The position numbers and the translations under genes were made by a program. A stretch of DNA of 64,000 nucleotides from Caryophanales bacterium UBA7581 (lineage in GTDB: Bacteria; Bacillota_I; Bacilli_A; RFN20; CAG-826), in contig DLKT01000008.1 of NCBI GenBank assembly GCA_002477825.1, forward strand, positions 1 through 64,000, given 5' to 3'. The notes beneath the pieces were generated by a model that did not search any database, had not been told where the DNA came from, and was given only the letters and a program-made list of their open reading frames with translations. Positions 26,747-39,112 of the stretch are shown here, in pieces; the first letter of the stretch is position 1; each line of letters begins with the position of its first letter.

Positions 26747-26775
26747 TAAAAAGAGCAGGCTTCTGCTTGCTTTTA
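26747..26775 (-). terminator. Terminator of the origin-side lipoprotein gene
   Basis: AGCAAGC / GCCTGCT (one mismatch) overlaps the gene's 3' end, followed on the minus strand by CTTTTTAG. Confidence 0.6.
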
Positions 26776-28395
26776 TTTCATTTTAAACGTCTCATTATCA
26801 GCTACCCGCTGCAAGGTTTTTCCATCATGAATCAACAGTTCTCGTCTTCCATCATGAATGAGTTCTATAACATTGCCTCCGCCGACCATAACATAGTCTT
26901 CAAAAACATTTTTTGAGAATCTTCTTCCGTCATTTGTCGCAGCTTTTTTAATATTTGTATTTACTTCATTTTCCTTAAAAGTTGAAACCAAATCATAAAC
27001 CAATTCATAATAATTGTTTGCTACTTCATGGATAAACACATGGATTGATTGACCTTGTAAAGCAATTTGTCCTGAGTAATATGAATTATTTTCGTCTTTT
27101 ATTAAAGTATTATACGATTTAAGTACTTTCTGTAGTGCTTCTTCGTCTATTCCAACAACAATATTATTGTTATATTTCAATCCTTTTTCTTTCCAAGTAC
27201 ATACGCTTGCTGGCGTTTGATTGATAATTTCTCCATTTCCATCAAATTTTATTAATTCATAATTACAAATACCTTTATCTTTTAAAATAATTTTATTTTG
27301 CTTTTCTCGTTCTTTAAAAAAAGAAAATCCATTTACTTCAATCGCATCTTCTACATTTTCTTCTTTAAAATTCTTTTTTAAATAAGAATCTACTCTTTGT
27401 CCTTCTTGTCCTTCCACTAATATTTCTCCTATAGTTAAGTATTCCTCAGGGTTAAATAAATCTTCTTCTGCTTTTAAGTTCACTTTGATCCATATCTCTG
27501 ACGATGTTATTTTTTCTATAGTGCTCGTAAGATTCATTTCTAAATCTTGTATTTCTTTTTCATCTTCTCCTGATTTTAAAGTTACGCTTGGTTGATCTAA
27601 AAAAGAATCTAAAGAGGTGGCCACATACACTTCAATACTTGTATGAATGATCGTTCCGTCTTCTTTTACATAACTTTTCATTTTACTATCCGGCATGATA
27701 AGCTTTAGTGTTTGTAGTTGATTCATCGTTTCTTTGGGCTGTACCTTTATTACAAAATAAGCTTCGCCCAAAAAATTTCCACTCGCTATACCGCTACTAC
27801 TAACAACGAGTCCGTCGTTTTCTATTAAACCTTCTAAGGTTGCATTTTTAAAATCATATTGAAAATAGGTGTTCGTTTCAATTTCTTCTGTTTCTAATTT
27901 TTCTCCTCCTGAAATGTTCATTTCTCCTAGAACAAACCAAGAAGAATCAAACGTTTCATCATTTGCGTCTACGTTGATTTCTACTTTTATATAAAGTTGG
28001 TGCGCTTTTAAAGCTCGGATATCATTCGTTTGGTCTTCAAAATCAAAAGATAAATTCGTATAACTTTTTTCGGGAGTTATTTTTTGTTCCATTGAAACGA
28101 CATCTCTAGAAAAAAGTAAATTTTTCGATAAGCTCACTTTTATAACTAAGAAAGATTCTCCAAAAGCATAAGAAATTCGACTATTCGTAAAGGAAACATT
28201 TATCTGATTAAAAATTTGTTTTTCATTCTTTGTTTTTATTTGGTAAATCAAATAAGCTGCTTTTTCTTTATCTTTTATCGCTATTCCACTTATCATCTTC
28301 TTTTCGCTATAATAAGTGCCTTTCGCTAAAGCGCAACTCGATAAAGAAAGTAATAAAATCGCTATCGGTAAAAGCGTTCGTTTTTTTCTTTTCAT
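26773..28395 (-). CDS. Unknown large lipoprotein between rpmH and oriC
   Basis: I do not recognise this 540-residue protein. A basic start and hydrophobic run end in the lipobox SLSSC (Cys21), so it should be anchored outside the cell. The mature part is beta-rich and polar, and two similar stretches of about 140 residues (roughly 55-170 and 190-330) each end in a phrase like WFVLGEMNISGGE / EEYLTIGEILVEGQEG, which suggests a duplicated domain. The C-terminal part (about 350-540) differs. It replaces the short rpmH-dnaA spacer of typical Bacillota and is divergent from dnaA across the origin. Confidence 0.75.
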   Translation of the reverse strand: MKRKKRTLLPIAILLLSLSSCALAKGTYYSEKKMISGIAIKDKEKAAYLIYQIKTKNEKQIFNQINVSFTNSRISYAFGESFLVIKVSLSKNLLFSRDVVSMEQKITPEKSYTNLSFDFEDQTNDIRALKAHQLYIKVEINVDANDETFDSSWFVLGEMNISGGEKLETEEIETNTYFQYDFKNATLEGLIENDGLVVSSSGIASGNFLGEAYFVIKVQPKETMNQLQTLKLIMPDSKMKSYVKEDGTIIHTSIEVYVATSLDSFLDQPSVTLKSGEDEKEIQDLEMNLTSTIEKITSSEIWIKVNLKAEEDLFNPEEYLTIGEILVEGQEGQRVDSYLKKNFKEENVEDAIEVNGFSFFKEREKQNKIILKDKGICNYELIKFDGNGEIINQTPASVCTWKEKGLKYNNNIVVGIDEEALQKVLKSYNTLIKDENNSYYSGQIALQGQSIHVFIHEVANNYYELVYDLVSTFKENEVNTNIKKAATNDGRRFSKNVFEDYVMVGGGNVIELIHDGRRELLIHDGKTLQRVADNETFKMK

Positions 28396-28496
28396 CTTAC
28401 ATCCTCTTTTCGTCTACTTTTAGTATGTATAAATCTTTCTTACTCTAAACATTAGAATATTTATTTGTTCACAACTTGTTTTCTTGTTCCACTTTT

Positions 28497-28687
28497 TTAT
28501 CCACATGAAAAAAGACAAAAAATAAGGTAAAAATAAGGAATTTTGCATGATTTTATCATTTATTAACAGTTTTCCACATTTGTGGTAAACTAAAGCTCTC
28601 TTCCACACGTTTTCCACCGTAAAAAGATGTGGAAAATGTGGATAACCTTAAATTTTCTAGCTTTTTTCTTTGTTTTTGTGTGGAAAA
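28497..28687. other. Replication origin oriC: DnaA-box cluster upstream of dnaA
   Basis: The 369-bp gap before dnaA holds many DnaA boxes. Perfect TTATCCACA lies at 28497-28505 (+) and 28637-28645 (-). One-mismatch TTTTCCACA lies at 28570-28578 (+), 28628-28636 (-) and 28679-28687 (-). Weaker sites are at 28581-28589 (-), 28599-28607 (+) and 28610-28618 (+). The pair at 28628-28645 is in tandem, and 28570-28589 is head to head. AT-rich tracts flank the cluster. Genes diverge in both directions from here, as expected for a bidirectional origin. Confidence 0.92.
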
Positions 28688-28764
28688 CTTCATGCGCGAT
28701 GAATTTCTTCTATTTTTTTTCACATTTTATGTTATCATTATGAAGACTGGAGGCTTAACGTTTT

Positions 28765-30135
28765 ATGATCACTACTGTCAGTGAAAAGCGTCAAATATGG
28801 GACCGCGTGTTAATCGGTATTCAAAATGAAATCATGGATCCTCGTATTTTCGATTCTTTCTTTAACAATTCGTATATTTATTCTATTTCCGGGGATACCA
28901 TTGTAGTTTCTGTTAATTCCAAATTAGCCGCTAATCTTATTAGTACAAAATATAATGATTTAATCTCTGAAGTCGTTGCCCAAACAACACAATCCAAATT
29001 TAAACTTGTATTTATGCCCGAAAGCGAAATTCAAGCTTCCGCAACACCAGTAACCGAGAAAGTTGAAGAAAAAAAGCAATTTTTTGTCAACTCATTTATT
29101 AATCCAAAACATACATTTGATAGTTTTGTTGTCGGTCAATGCAACCGCGAAGCCTCACAAGCGTCATTAATGATTGCTTCTAATCCAGGAAAGTTATTCA
29201 ATCCTTTATTTATTTACTCGCAATCCGGCTTAGGAAAAACCCATTTATTGCATGCAATTGGTAATTATATTAAAGAAAACACACCAAGATTAAAGGTTTT
29301 ATACATTTCCACCGATGATTTCGTCGATGAATTCGTTCGTTCCGTTCGTGGGGATCGTGAAATTGAAGAATTACGTGATTTCTTCAAAACTGTAGATGTT
29401 TTATTAATCGATGATATTCAATTCTTAGCGGATAAAAACAAAACCGCTGATATGTTCTTCAATGTCTTTAATACGATGATTAACCTAGGAAAGCAAGTTG
29501 TTCTTACTTCTGATCGTCATCCGAATGATTTAAAAGGACTAGAAGCGCGTTTAGTTACTCGCTTTAATGCTGGATTAAGCATCAATATCCAAGAGCCCGA
29601 TAAAGAAACCTTACTTTCTATTTTAAAAATGAAAATTGAGGCCAATAACCTTGATATTACTAATTTTGATGATGATGTCCTTGATTTTATCGCTGAAAAA
29701 TTCTCTAAAAACATTCGTGAATTAGAAGGCGCGATTAATCGTTTACTTTTCTACTCTATTAATATTAAACAATCCAAACATATCGATTTACCATTAGCTA
29801 TCGAGTCCGTTTCTTCTATTATCAATGTAAAAGAAACCGAAAGAATGCTATCGGAAGAACGTATTATTGAAGTTGTTTCTGATTATTATAATTTAACCGT
29901 TTCTCAACTTAAAGGAAATGTACGTACTTCCCAATTAGCGTTAGCCCGTCATATCTCTATGTACCTTATTAGAACAATGCTTGATGTACCTTTTAAAAAG
30001 ATTGGACAAACCTTTGGCGGTAAAGATCATTCTACTGTCATGAGCGCTGTGGAAAAAGTTGAGTCTAATTTGAAGACAAATCCACAATTAAGCCAAGCGA
30101 TTCACGAGATACAAAACCGCTTAAAAAATTCATAA
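28765..30135 (+). CDS. dnaA: Chromosomal replication initiator DnaA
   Basis: This 456-residue AAA+ initiator binds and melts the adjacent origin. Domain I spans about 1-90 and a short linker follows. The AAA+ core has a Walker A of unusual form SQSGLGKT (152-159), where the first glycine is Ser, and Walker B VLLIDDIQFLADK. The C-terminal DNA-binding domain carries FGGKDHSTVMSAVEKVE. A GGAGG lies 11 nt before the ATG. DnaA boxes flank both ends of the gene, allowing self-regulation. Confidence 0.98.
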   Translation: MITTVSEKRQIWDRVLIGIQNEIMDPRIFDSFFNNSYIYSISGDTIVVSVNSKLAANLISTKYNDLISEVVAQTTQSKFKLVFMPESEIQASATPVTEKVEEKKQFFVNSFINPKHTFDSFVVGQCNREASQASLMIASNPGKLFNPLFIYSQSGLGKTHLLHAIGNYIKENTPRLKVLYISTDDFVDEFVRSVRGDREIEELRDFFKTVDVLLIDDIQFLADKNKTADMFFNVFNTMINLGKQVVLTSDRHPNDLKGLEARLVTRFNAGLSINIQEPDKETLLSILKMKIEANNLDITNFDDDVLDFIAEKFSKNIRELEGAINRLLFYSINIKQSKHIDLPLAIESVSSIINVKETERMLSEERIIEVVSDYYNLTVSQLKGNVRTSQLALARHISMYLIRTMLDVPFKKIGQTFGGKDHSTVMSAVEKVESNLKTNPQLSQAIHEIQNRLKNS

Positions 30136-30207
30136 AAACATGAAATTTTTCTGCTTTTATACCGATTTATATGGTATAATTAACGAGTGAGAAAAAGAAG
30201 AAAACAC

Positions 30208-30247
30208 TTATCCACATTTTCCACCGTGCTTATAATAATTATTATTA
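30208..30247 (+). other. DnaA boxes and TTA triplets in the dnaA-dnaN spacer (possible unwinding element)
   Basis: TTATCCACA (30208-30216) abuts TTTTCCACC (30217-30225). A short GC-richer CCGTGC follows, then AT-rich DNA containing TTATTATTA (30239-30247). Box, GC-rich spacer and TTA triplets on this strand match the layout of the DnaA-trio basal unwinding system known in Bacillus. Function here is inferred. Confidence 0.6.
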
Positions 30248-30267
30248 ATTTTTAAGGAGAGCAATAT

Positions 30268-31398
30268 ATGAAATTTACAATTAAACGTGACGAATTTTTG
30301 AAAGGACTTAACGTCGCTAGTAAAGCCATTGGTTCGAAGTCACCTATCCCAGTAATGATGAATTTAAAATTAACTTTAACCGTTGAAGGATTATTTATTA
30401 TGGGTAGTAATAATGAAATTACCATCCAAACATTAATTCCAACCATGAACGGGGAAGAAAAAACAATTTCTGATGTTGAATATGGTGCAACATTAATCTC
30501 TTGCAAATATTTATTAGATATTGTTAGAAAAGTTGAAGGCGAAAAAATTAGTTTAGAAGTCATCGATGATACAATTGTAAAAATCAGTGATAATCGCTCC
30601 AACTTCAAATTAAATTCGATTCGCGCTGAAGAATATCCAGATATTGATTTAAGCGATGAAGGCATGAAATTAACTTTGAAAAAAGAAGAATTACAAAACT
30701 TAGTCAATCAAACCGCATTTGCGGCTTCTACAAAAGAACAACGGCCAATTTTAACCGCTGTTAACTTACAAGCTGATAACAATCGATTAATCGCTACCGC
30801 AACGGACAGTGCGCGTTTAGCTCGTAAAGAAATACAAATTGAAGAAGGCTATTCCTTCACTGCCAATATTCCAGCCAAAGTGTTAATGGATGTTTCTAAA
30901 CTCATTGAAGCGGAAAATAGTGAAAAGGTTTCTTTAGTTATCAGTGATACCAAATCTTTATTTGAATTCGCTAATACCTTAGTTAGTACAAGATTAATCA
31001 GTGGTGATTATCCAAATACCAAAAACATCGTTCCAAAGAGCTTTAATTTCTTCTTAGAAGCGAATGCCCAAGAATTAATTTCTGCAATGGACCGCGTTTC
31101 CCTTCTTCTTTCCGAAAAAGATAACGTTGTGAAATTAACCATGACAAGAGATGGTGTGGAAGTTTCTACTAAATCTTCTCAAGTAGGATCGGCAACGGAA
31201 AAAATTACGGTTTGCCAATTCGATGGTGAAAGAATGGAAGTTTCCTTCAATGCCACTTACGTAATGGATGCGATTAAAGCTTGTGGCTCAGAAGATGTCA
31301 CTTTAGCCTTCTTAGGCGAGATGAAACCATTCATCATTCGTAATGATCAAGATGAATCACAAATTCAATTGGTCACGCCAATGAGAACTTATAATTAG
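30268..31398 (+). CDS. dnaN: DNA polymerase III sliding clamp (beta subunit)
   Basis: This 376-residue, three-domain clamp encircles DNA and tethers the polymerase. It starts MKFTIKRDEFLKGLNVASKA and ends in the typical QIQLVTPMRTYN clamp C-terminus. AAGGAG precedes the ATG, and a TATAAT (30175-30180) in the spacer may give dnaN its own promoter. Two hairpin terminators follow the gene. Confidence 0.97.
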   Translation: MKFTIKRDEFLKGLNVASKAIGSKSPIPVMMNLKLTLTVEGLFIMGSNNEITIQTLIPTMNGEEKTISDVEYGATLISCKYLLDIVRKVEGEKISLEVIDDTIVKISDNRSNFKLNSIRAEEYPDIDLSDEGMKLTLKKEELQNLVNQTAFAASTKEQRPILTAVNLQADNNRLIATATDSARLARKEIQIEEGYSFTANIPAKVLMDVSKLIEAENSEKVSLVISDTKSLFEFANTLVSTRLISGDYPNTKNIVPKSFNFFLEANAQELISAMDRVSLLLSEKDNVVKLTMTRDGVEVSTKSSQVGSATEKITVCQFDGERMEVSFNATYVMDAIKACGSEDVTLAFLGEMKPFIIRNDQDESQIQLVTPMRTYN

Positions 31399-31408
31399 AG
31401 TAAAAAAG

Positions 31409-31434
31409 ACGAGGCGAAAATGCTTCGTTTTTTT
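31409..31434 (+). terminator. Terminator of dnaN
   Basis: ACGAGGC / GCTTCGT with a GAAAAT loop and one G-U pair, followed by seven T. Confidence 0.8.
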
Positions 31435-31490
31435 CTTTTTTTGGCCTTTAAAAAACTAAGATAAACGAAGGAAAAAATAACGTAATTTAA

Positions 31491-31516
31491 AAGGAATATA
31501 TATATTCCTTTTTTTT
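31491..31516 (+). terminator. Second terminator-like palindrome before yaaA
   Basis: AAGGAATATA-TATATTCCTT is a perfect 20-bp palindrome with an eight-T tail. Together with the previous hairpin it separates dnaN from the yaaA-recF-gyrBA transcription unit. Confidence 0.65.
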
Positions 31517-31533
31517 CTTGTTTTTGATATAAT
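31505..31533 (+). promoter_or_regulatory. Candidate promoter of yaaA-recF-gyrB-gyrA
   Basis: The -10 TATAAT (31528-31533) has only TTCCTT 17 bp upstream (31505-31510). Transcription would begin near 31540, after the in-frame ATG at 31538, which supports the later yaaA start. Confidence 0.55.
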
Positions 31534-31567
31534 TATATTGCATGAATATTTAAGACAGGTGACGCAC

Positions 31568-31776
31568 ATGAAAGAAATTCAAATTCACACGCCATTTATT
31601 ACTTTAGGACAGTTTTTTAAATTGGCAAATTTAATTAGCAATGGAGGAGAGGCTAAATTATTTCTCATGGAGAATATCGTCTATGTCAATCAAGAAAAAG
31701 AAAATAGAAGGGGCAGAAAATTGTACCCAGGATATGAGATTGAACTTGAGGGACAAAAATTCATGATTGTTGAAAA

Positions 31777-31780
<4 letters not shown>
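31568..31780 (+). CDS. yaaA: S4-domain RNA-binding protein YaaA
   Basis: This 70-residue S4-like protein is always found between dnaN and recF in Bacillota. The motif FFKLANLISNGGEAKLFLME, then NRRGRKLYPG, is typical. ATG 31568 has AGGTGA 5 nt upstream, while the earlier ATG at 31538 precedes the expected transcription start. It overlaps recF by 4 nt (ATGA). A role in ribosome assembly is suggested for the family. Confidence 0.9.
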
Positions 31781-34822
<3,042 letters not shown>

Positions 34823-34841
34823 TGAAGGAGGTAAGTGAATT

Positions 34842-37406
34842 ATGGCAGATGAAGAAAACAAAATTGACGAAACCGTCAATGAAGAAAATGAAGATGAAAA
34901 TCTTACTGAAGAAGAATTAGAAGAAGCTAATGAACTTGCCGATTTAGAAGAAGGTATTGTAGCTGGTTTAAGCGATACCGACTTAGCCAATGAAGTAAGA
35001 ACCTCCTTTTTGGACTACTCCATGTCGGTTATTGTTTCAAGAGCAATTCCTGATGTCCGTGATGGTTTAAAACCAGTTCATAGAAGAATTATTTATGGTA
35101 TGGATGTCTTAGGCATGCAACCAGATAAACCTTATAAGAAATCCGCACGTATCGTTGGTGACGTTATGGGTAAATATCACCCACATGGTGACTCCGCAAT
35201 TTACGGAACCCTCGTTCGTTTAGCACAACCTTTCTCTATCCGTTACACTCTAGTTGACGGACATGGTAACTTTGGTTCTGTGGATGGTGATGAAGCTGCA
35301 GCTATGCGTTACACCGAAGCAAGAATGTCAAAAATTGCTATGGAAATGGTTCGCGATATCGATGATGATACCGTCGATTTCATGGATAACTACGATGGAA
35401 CCGAAAAAGAACCTGTTGTATTACCTTCTCGTTTCCCTAACTTACTTGTCAATGGTAGTTCAGGTATCGCAGTTGGTATGGCCACCAATATTCCACCACA
35501 CAATTTAGGTGAAGTAATTGATGCAGTTAAAATGGTTGCGCATCATCCTGATGTGACACCATTAGAATTAATGAATACTTGTTTATATGGTCCTGATTTC
35601 CCAACCGGTGGTATCATCCTAGGAAAAGGTGGAATTCGTAAAGCTTATGAAACAGGACAAGGTAGTATTACCATCCGTTCTAAAACCGAAATTATCGAAA
35701 GAGAAAACGGAAAGAAACGAATTATCGTTACAGAAATTCCTTATCAAGTCAATAAAGCGAATATGATTGAAGCGATTGCTAAATTAGCAAGAGAAAAAAC
35801 GGTAGAAGGAATTACTGATTTACGCGATGAATCCAATAAAGATGGAATTCGTGTTGTTATTGATTTAAGAAAAGATGCGATTCCAGAAGTCATCTTAAAT
35901 CAACTTTATAAAATGACCCAATTACAAATCTCTTTTGGCATCATCATGTTAGTGTTAGACCATGGCCAACCAAAAGTACTTCCCATTACTGAAGTTTTAA
36001 AACTATATCTTGAACACCAAGTTGAAGTGGTGGAAAGAAGAACACGTTTCTTACTCAAGAAAGCTTTAGCCAGAGATCATATTCTAGAAGGTTTATTAAA
36101 AGCACAAGATAATATTGATGAAGTTGTTGCGATTATTCGTAGTAGTAAAACCACCGATATTGCCAAAGCTTCATTAATGGAACGCTTCGAATTTACCGAA
36201 ATTCAAGCTAAAGAAATCTTAGATATGAGATTAGCGAAATTAACGGGTCTTGAAAAAGAAAAGATTGAAGACGAAATTGCGCGTTTACATGTCTTGATTG
36301 ATCAATATAATACGCTTCTAAGCTCCCGCGATAACATTGTTGAGCAAGTCTTAAAAGAATTAGATGAAATCAAAGAAAAATATGGCGATGCTCGTCGTAC
36401 AGAATTATCAAATGATTTATCCAATATTGATGACGAAGACTTAATTCCACAAGAAGAAATTATCGTTACTTTAACCAAAAATGGTTATGTCAAACGGTTA
36501 CCAACCGACACATTCAAAGCGCAAAACCGTGGTGGACGTGGAATTAAAGGTATGACCACGAATGAAAATGATGTTGTCGATATCTTAGTGCATACGAAAA
36601 CCCATACAGATGTGCTCTTCTTTACAAATGTTGGTAAAGTTTATCGTATTAGAGGATATCAAATCCCTGAATTCTCTAGAACCTCAAAAGGCTTACCTAT
36701 TGTTAACTTATTAAATTTAGATAAAGAAGAAAAAGTAATGTCCATCCTTTCTATGGATGAATATTTAGATGGTCACTACCTCTTATTCATTACTAAAGAA
36801 GGCGTTGTAAAACGAACGGATGTAAAAGAATTCGAATCCATCCGTCAAAACGGTAAGATTAGTATTTCTTTACGTGAAGGTGATGAACTCTTTGCGGTCA
36901 AACATACCGACGGAAATTGCTATGTAGGTATTGCTTCAAATGAAGGCAAAATGGTGAAATTCCATGAATCCGACATTCGTCCAATGGGCAGAACCGCAAG
37001 TGGTGTTAAAGGTATGAATATGGACGGAAGTTTCGTTGTTGGTGCAACGACAACTTTAGATGGCCAAAACGTTCTTTCTGTTTCGGAAAACGGATTTGGT
37101 AAAATGTCGAATTTCGATGAATACCGTTTAACTTCTAGAGGCACTAAAGGTGTATTAACCATGAATGTTACTGATAGAACAGGAAAATTAGTGGCCCTTC
37201 GTGCCGTAAATGGTGATGAAGATTTAATGATTATCACCAAAGCGGGTATTGTTATCCGTATGTCATTAACCCAAGTTAAAGTTGCTGGAAGAAATACACA
37301 AGGTGTTCGTTTAATTCGATTAGACGAAGGTCAAGAAATCTCTTCTATTGCTGTTTTAGCTCCTGAAGAGGAAGAAGAAATCGAAGAAACACCAACTGAA
37401 GAATAA
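34842..37406 (+). CDS. gyrA: DNA gyrase subunit A
   Basis: This 854-residue DNA-cleaving subunit has an acidic N-terminal extension of ~45 residues before [20 protein letters not shown]. The quinolone-resistance region is [19 protein letters not shown] (wild-type-like Ser), with the catalytic Tyr in [11 protein letters not shown]. The C-terminal beta-pinwheel carries the GyrA box [12 protein letters not shown], which separates it from ParC. It is the last gene of the origin cluster, followed by a strong terminator. Confidence 0.97.
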   Translation: MADEENKIDETVNEENEDENLTEEELEEANELADLEEGIVAGLSDTDLANEVRTSFLDYSMSVIVSRAIPDVRDGLKPVHRRIIYGMDVLGMQPDKPYKKSARIVGDVMGKYHPHGDSAIYGTLVRLAQPFSIRYTLVDGHGNFGSVDGDEAAAMRYTEARMSKIAMEMVRDIDDDTVDFMDNYDGTEKEPVVLPSRFPNLLVNGSSGIAVGMATNIPPHNLGEVIDAVKMVAHHPDVTPLELMNTCLYGPDFPTGGIILGKGGIRKAYETGQGSITIRSKTEIIERENGKKRIIVTEIPYQVNKANMIEAIAKLAREKTVEGITDLRDESNKDGIRVVIDLRKDAIPEVILNQLYKMTQLQISFGIIMLVLDHGQPKVLPITEVLKLYLEHQVEVVERRTRFLLKKALARDHILEGLLKAQDNIDEVVAIIRSSKTTDIAKASLMERFEFTEIQAKEILDMRLAKLTGLEKEKIEDEIARLHVLIDQYNTLLSSRDNIVEQVLKELDEIKEKYGDARRTELSNDLSNIDDEDLIPQEEIIVTLTKNGYVKRLPTDTFKAQNRGGRGIKGMTTNENDVVDILVHTKTHTDVLFFTNVGKVYRIRGYQIPEFSRTSKGLPIVNLLNLDKEEKVMSILSMDEYLDGHYLLFITKEGVVKRTDVKEFESIRQNGKISISLREGDELFAVKHTDGNCYVGIASNEGKMVKFHESDIRPMGRTASGVKGMNMDGSFVVGATTTLDGQNVLSVSENGFGKMSNFDEYRLTSRGTKGVLTMNVTDRTGKLVALRAVNGDEDLMIITKAGIVIRMSLTQVKVAGRNTQGVRLIRLDEGQEISSIAVLAPEEEEEIEETPTEE

Positions 37407-37410
37407 AGAA

Positions 37411-37440
37411 AATAAGCGCTCAAATTAGTGAGCGCTTTTA
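37411..37440. terminator. Bidirectional terminator between gyrA and uppP
   Basis: AAGCGCTCA / TGAGCGCTT (9 bp, perfect) with a short T-run on the plus side, lying between convergent genes and touching the uppP stop. Confidence 0.8.
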
Positions 37441-38265
37441 CTTTAATAAGAAAATTAATAATGTTGCTAAAGCAATTAAATAAAGGGAAAAATACCATAG
37501 TTTTCCTTTTTTTATGAGTTTTAAAAAGAGATGTAAAGAAACATATGTTGCTAATAAAGAAACGATAACGCATACAGAAGTGGGGATAATGCTAGTTTTT
37601 ATGTTTTCTAAAGGCACTTTTAACACTTTTATCATTTCAACAATAAAAGACCCTAATGTTACAGGCATTAACATAAAGAATGAAAAATGAGCGGCACTAT
37701 CATCGTCAAAGTTTCTAGATTTCAAAGCACTAATCGTGATGCCGGATCTAGATATTCCAGGAATGATACCGATAGCTTGAGCAAAGCCAACGAATAAAGC
37801 GTCTTTCCAAGTCATTTGTTCTATGGCACGCTTGACTTTGGTATAGCGAAGAAGAAATAAAAGTAACGCTGTTATATAGAAACCAATGATTACAAAGAGG
37901 GGGCGATAAAATATCGTATTAATTATGTCATTAAATAAAACACCAATGATTCCTGCTGGAAGAGTGGCGATAATTAATAGAATTACATAATGAAAATTTT
38001 TCTTTGTTTGCTCTTCTCTATTTCTTTTAAAAATATAAGAAAAAAAGGAAAAAAATAAATTTTTAATTTCATTACGAAAAAAAATAAATACAGCGATAAG
38101 ACTCCCTAAATGTAAGAATACAGAAAGTGTTAATGATGTGTTCAATCCCATTAAATTCTCAAAAACTAAAATATGACCGGAAGAAGAAATAGGAAGAATT
38201 TCTGTAAATCCTTGAATTAAAGAAAGAAATAATAATTTTAGCCATTCAATCAAGCGTTCACTCAT
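37438..38265 (-). CDS. uppP: Undecaprenyl-diphosphatase
   Basis: This 275-residue polytopic BacA-family enzyme recycles the peptidoglycan lipid carrier and gives bacitracin tolerance. The catalytic regions are LSLIQGFTEILPISSSGHI at the N-terminus and QAIGIIPGISRSGITISALK in the middle, with the conserved E, S and R residues. About eight membrane segments are seen. It is convergent with gyrA. Confidence 0.96.
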   Translation of the reverse strand: MSERLIEWLKLLFLSLIQGFTEILPISSSGHILVFENLMGLNTSLTLSVFLHLGSLIAVFIFFRNEIKNLFFSFFSYIFKRNREEQTKKNFHYVILLIIATLPAGIIGVLFNDIINTIFYRPLFVIIGFYITALLLFLLRYTKVKRAIEQMTWKDALFVGFAQAIGIIPGISRSGITISALKSRNFDDDSAAHFSFFMLMPVTLGSFIVEMIKVLKVPLENIKTSIIPTSVCVIVSLLATYVSLHLFLKLIKKGKLWYFSLYLIALATLLIFLLK

Positions 38266-38320
38266 GCGATTATCCTCTTAATAAAAATTATGAGGATAAA
38301 AAAGAAAAAAGAATGAAATT

Positions 38321-39112
38321 TTAAAGTGTATAAAAAAGGATCTTATATCCGTTTTCAACTTCTAAAGATTCAATGATGTTTTCATATTTTGTTTTCATGG
38401 CTTGGATAGCTTTTTTATCAATTAACTTTAAATAAGAAATAAGATGAAGAGCAATATTCTCATCGTAATATATTTTTTCTTTTGTTTCATAGACTTTTTT
38501 TGGCGTGATGGAGAAAGCGACGCGAATTGTGTTTTGTTTCATAAAAAGTTTTTTCGTATGATCTTTTTTATTCATTGACCACAAAAGATATTCCATATCT
38601 ACTTTAAAGCGATAAGAAGGAGTATATAAATAGTGAATTCCAATTTGATCAAAGAATCTTTCAATCTCATTTTGTATTTCTAAATTCTTCTGGTAGTTAG
38701 AAAAATAAACGTTATAAACGTTCTCTTTTTCTAAAGAATTAAAAAAAGAAGAGTTAGATAAATAGCCAAGTAAAATAAGATTTTGTATCTTAAAACAGTG
38801 AAGAGAAGCAAAACTGATTCGAAAATCGTTTGTAGTTGTTAAATACTCAATAAGCTTCTCAGTCTTTTTTAAACTTTTACTTGTTTGAGAAGTGAGTGAA
38901 AAATATTCTTCATCAATTAATGAAATCGTCTTTTTAGGGGTCATAAACTGATAACAGTACCCTTTTTGACGCAAAGCATCGTTCACATCAAAGATAAAAT
39001 CACGTGAATAATTAGAGTTTTTTATTAAAATAATGCAGTTCTGCACGATTTTATGCTCTGTTTGCTTTTCTTTTTCCCAAGAAGAAATAAGGTCAATTAA
39101 TTCTTGTATCAT
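38321..39112 (-). CDS. Uncharacterised protein, downstream partner of a coupled pair
   Basis: I do not recognise this 263-residue protein. It has no signal peptide and no clear membrane segment, and is rich in Lys, Tyr, Phe and Asn. The N-terminal part (IQELIDLISSWEKEKQTEHK) looks helical. The central part is mixed alpha/beta. A Cys/His pair in SLHCFKIQN is not enough to claim a metal site. It overlaps the upstream gene by 4 nt (ATGA), so the two products are probably made together. Codon use is AT-rich like its surroundings. Confidence 0.7.
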   Translation of the reverse strand: MIQELIDLISSWEKEKQTEHKIVQNCIILIKNSNYSRDFIFDVNDALRQKGYCYQFMTPKKTISLIDEEYFSLTSQTSKSLKKTEKLIEYLTTTNDFRISFASLHCFKIQNLILLGYLSNSSFFNSLEKENVYNVYFSNYQKNLEIQNEIERFFDQIGIHYLYTPSYRFKVDMEYLLWSMNKKDHTKKLFMKQNTIRVAFSITPKKVYETKEKIYYDENIALHLISYLKLIDKKAIQAMKTKYENIIESLEVENGYKILFYTL

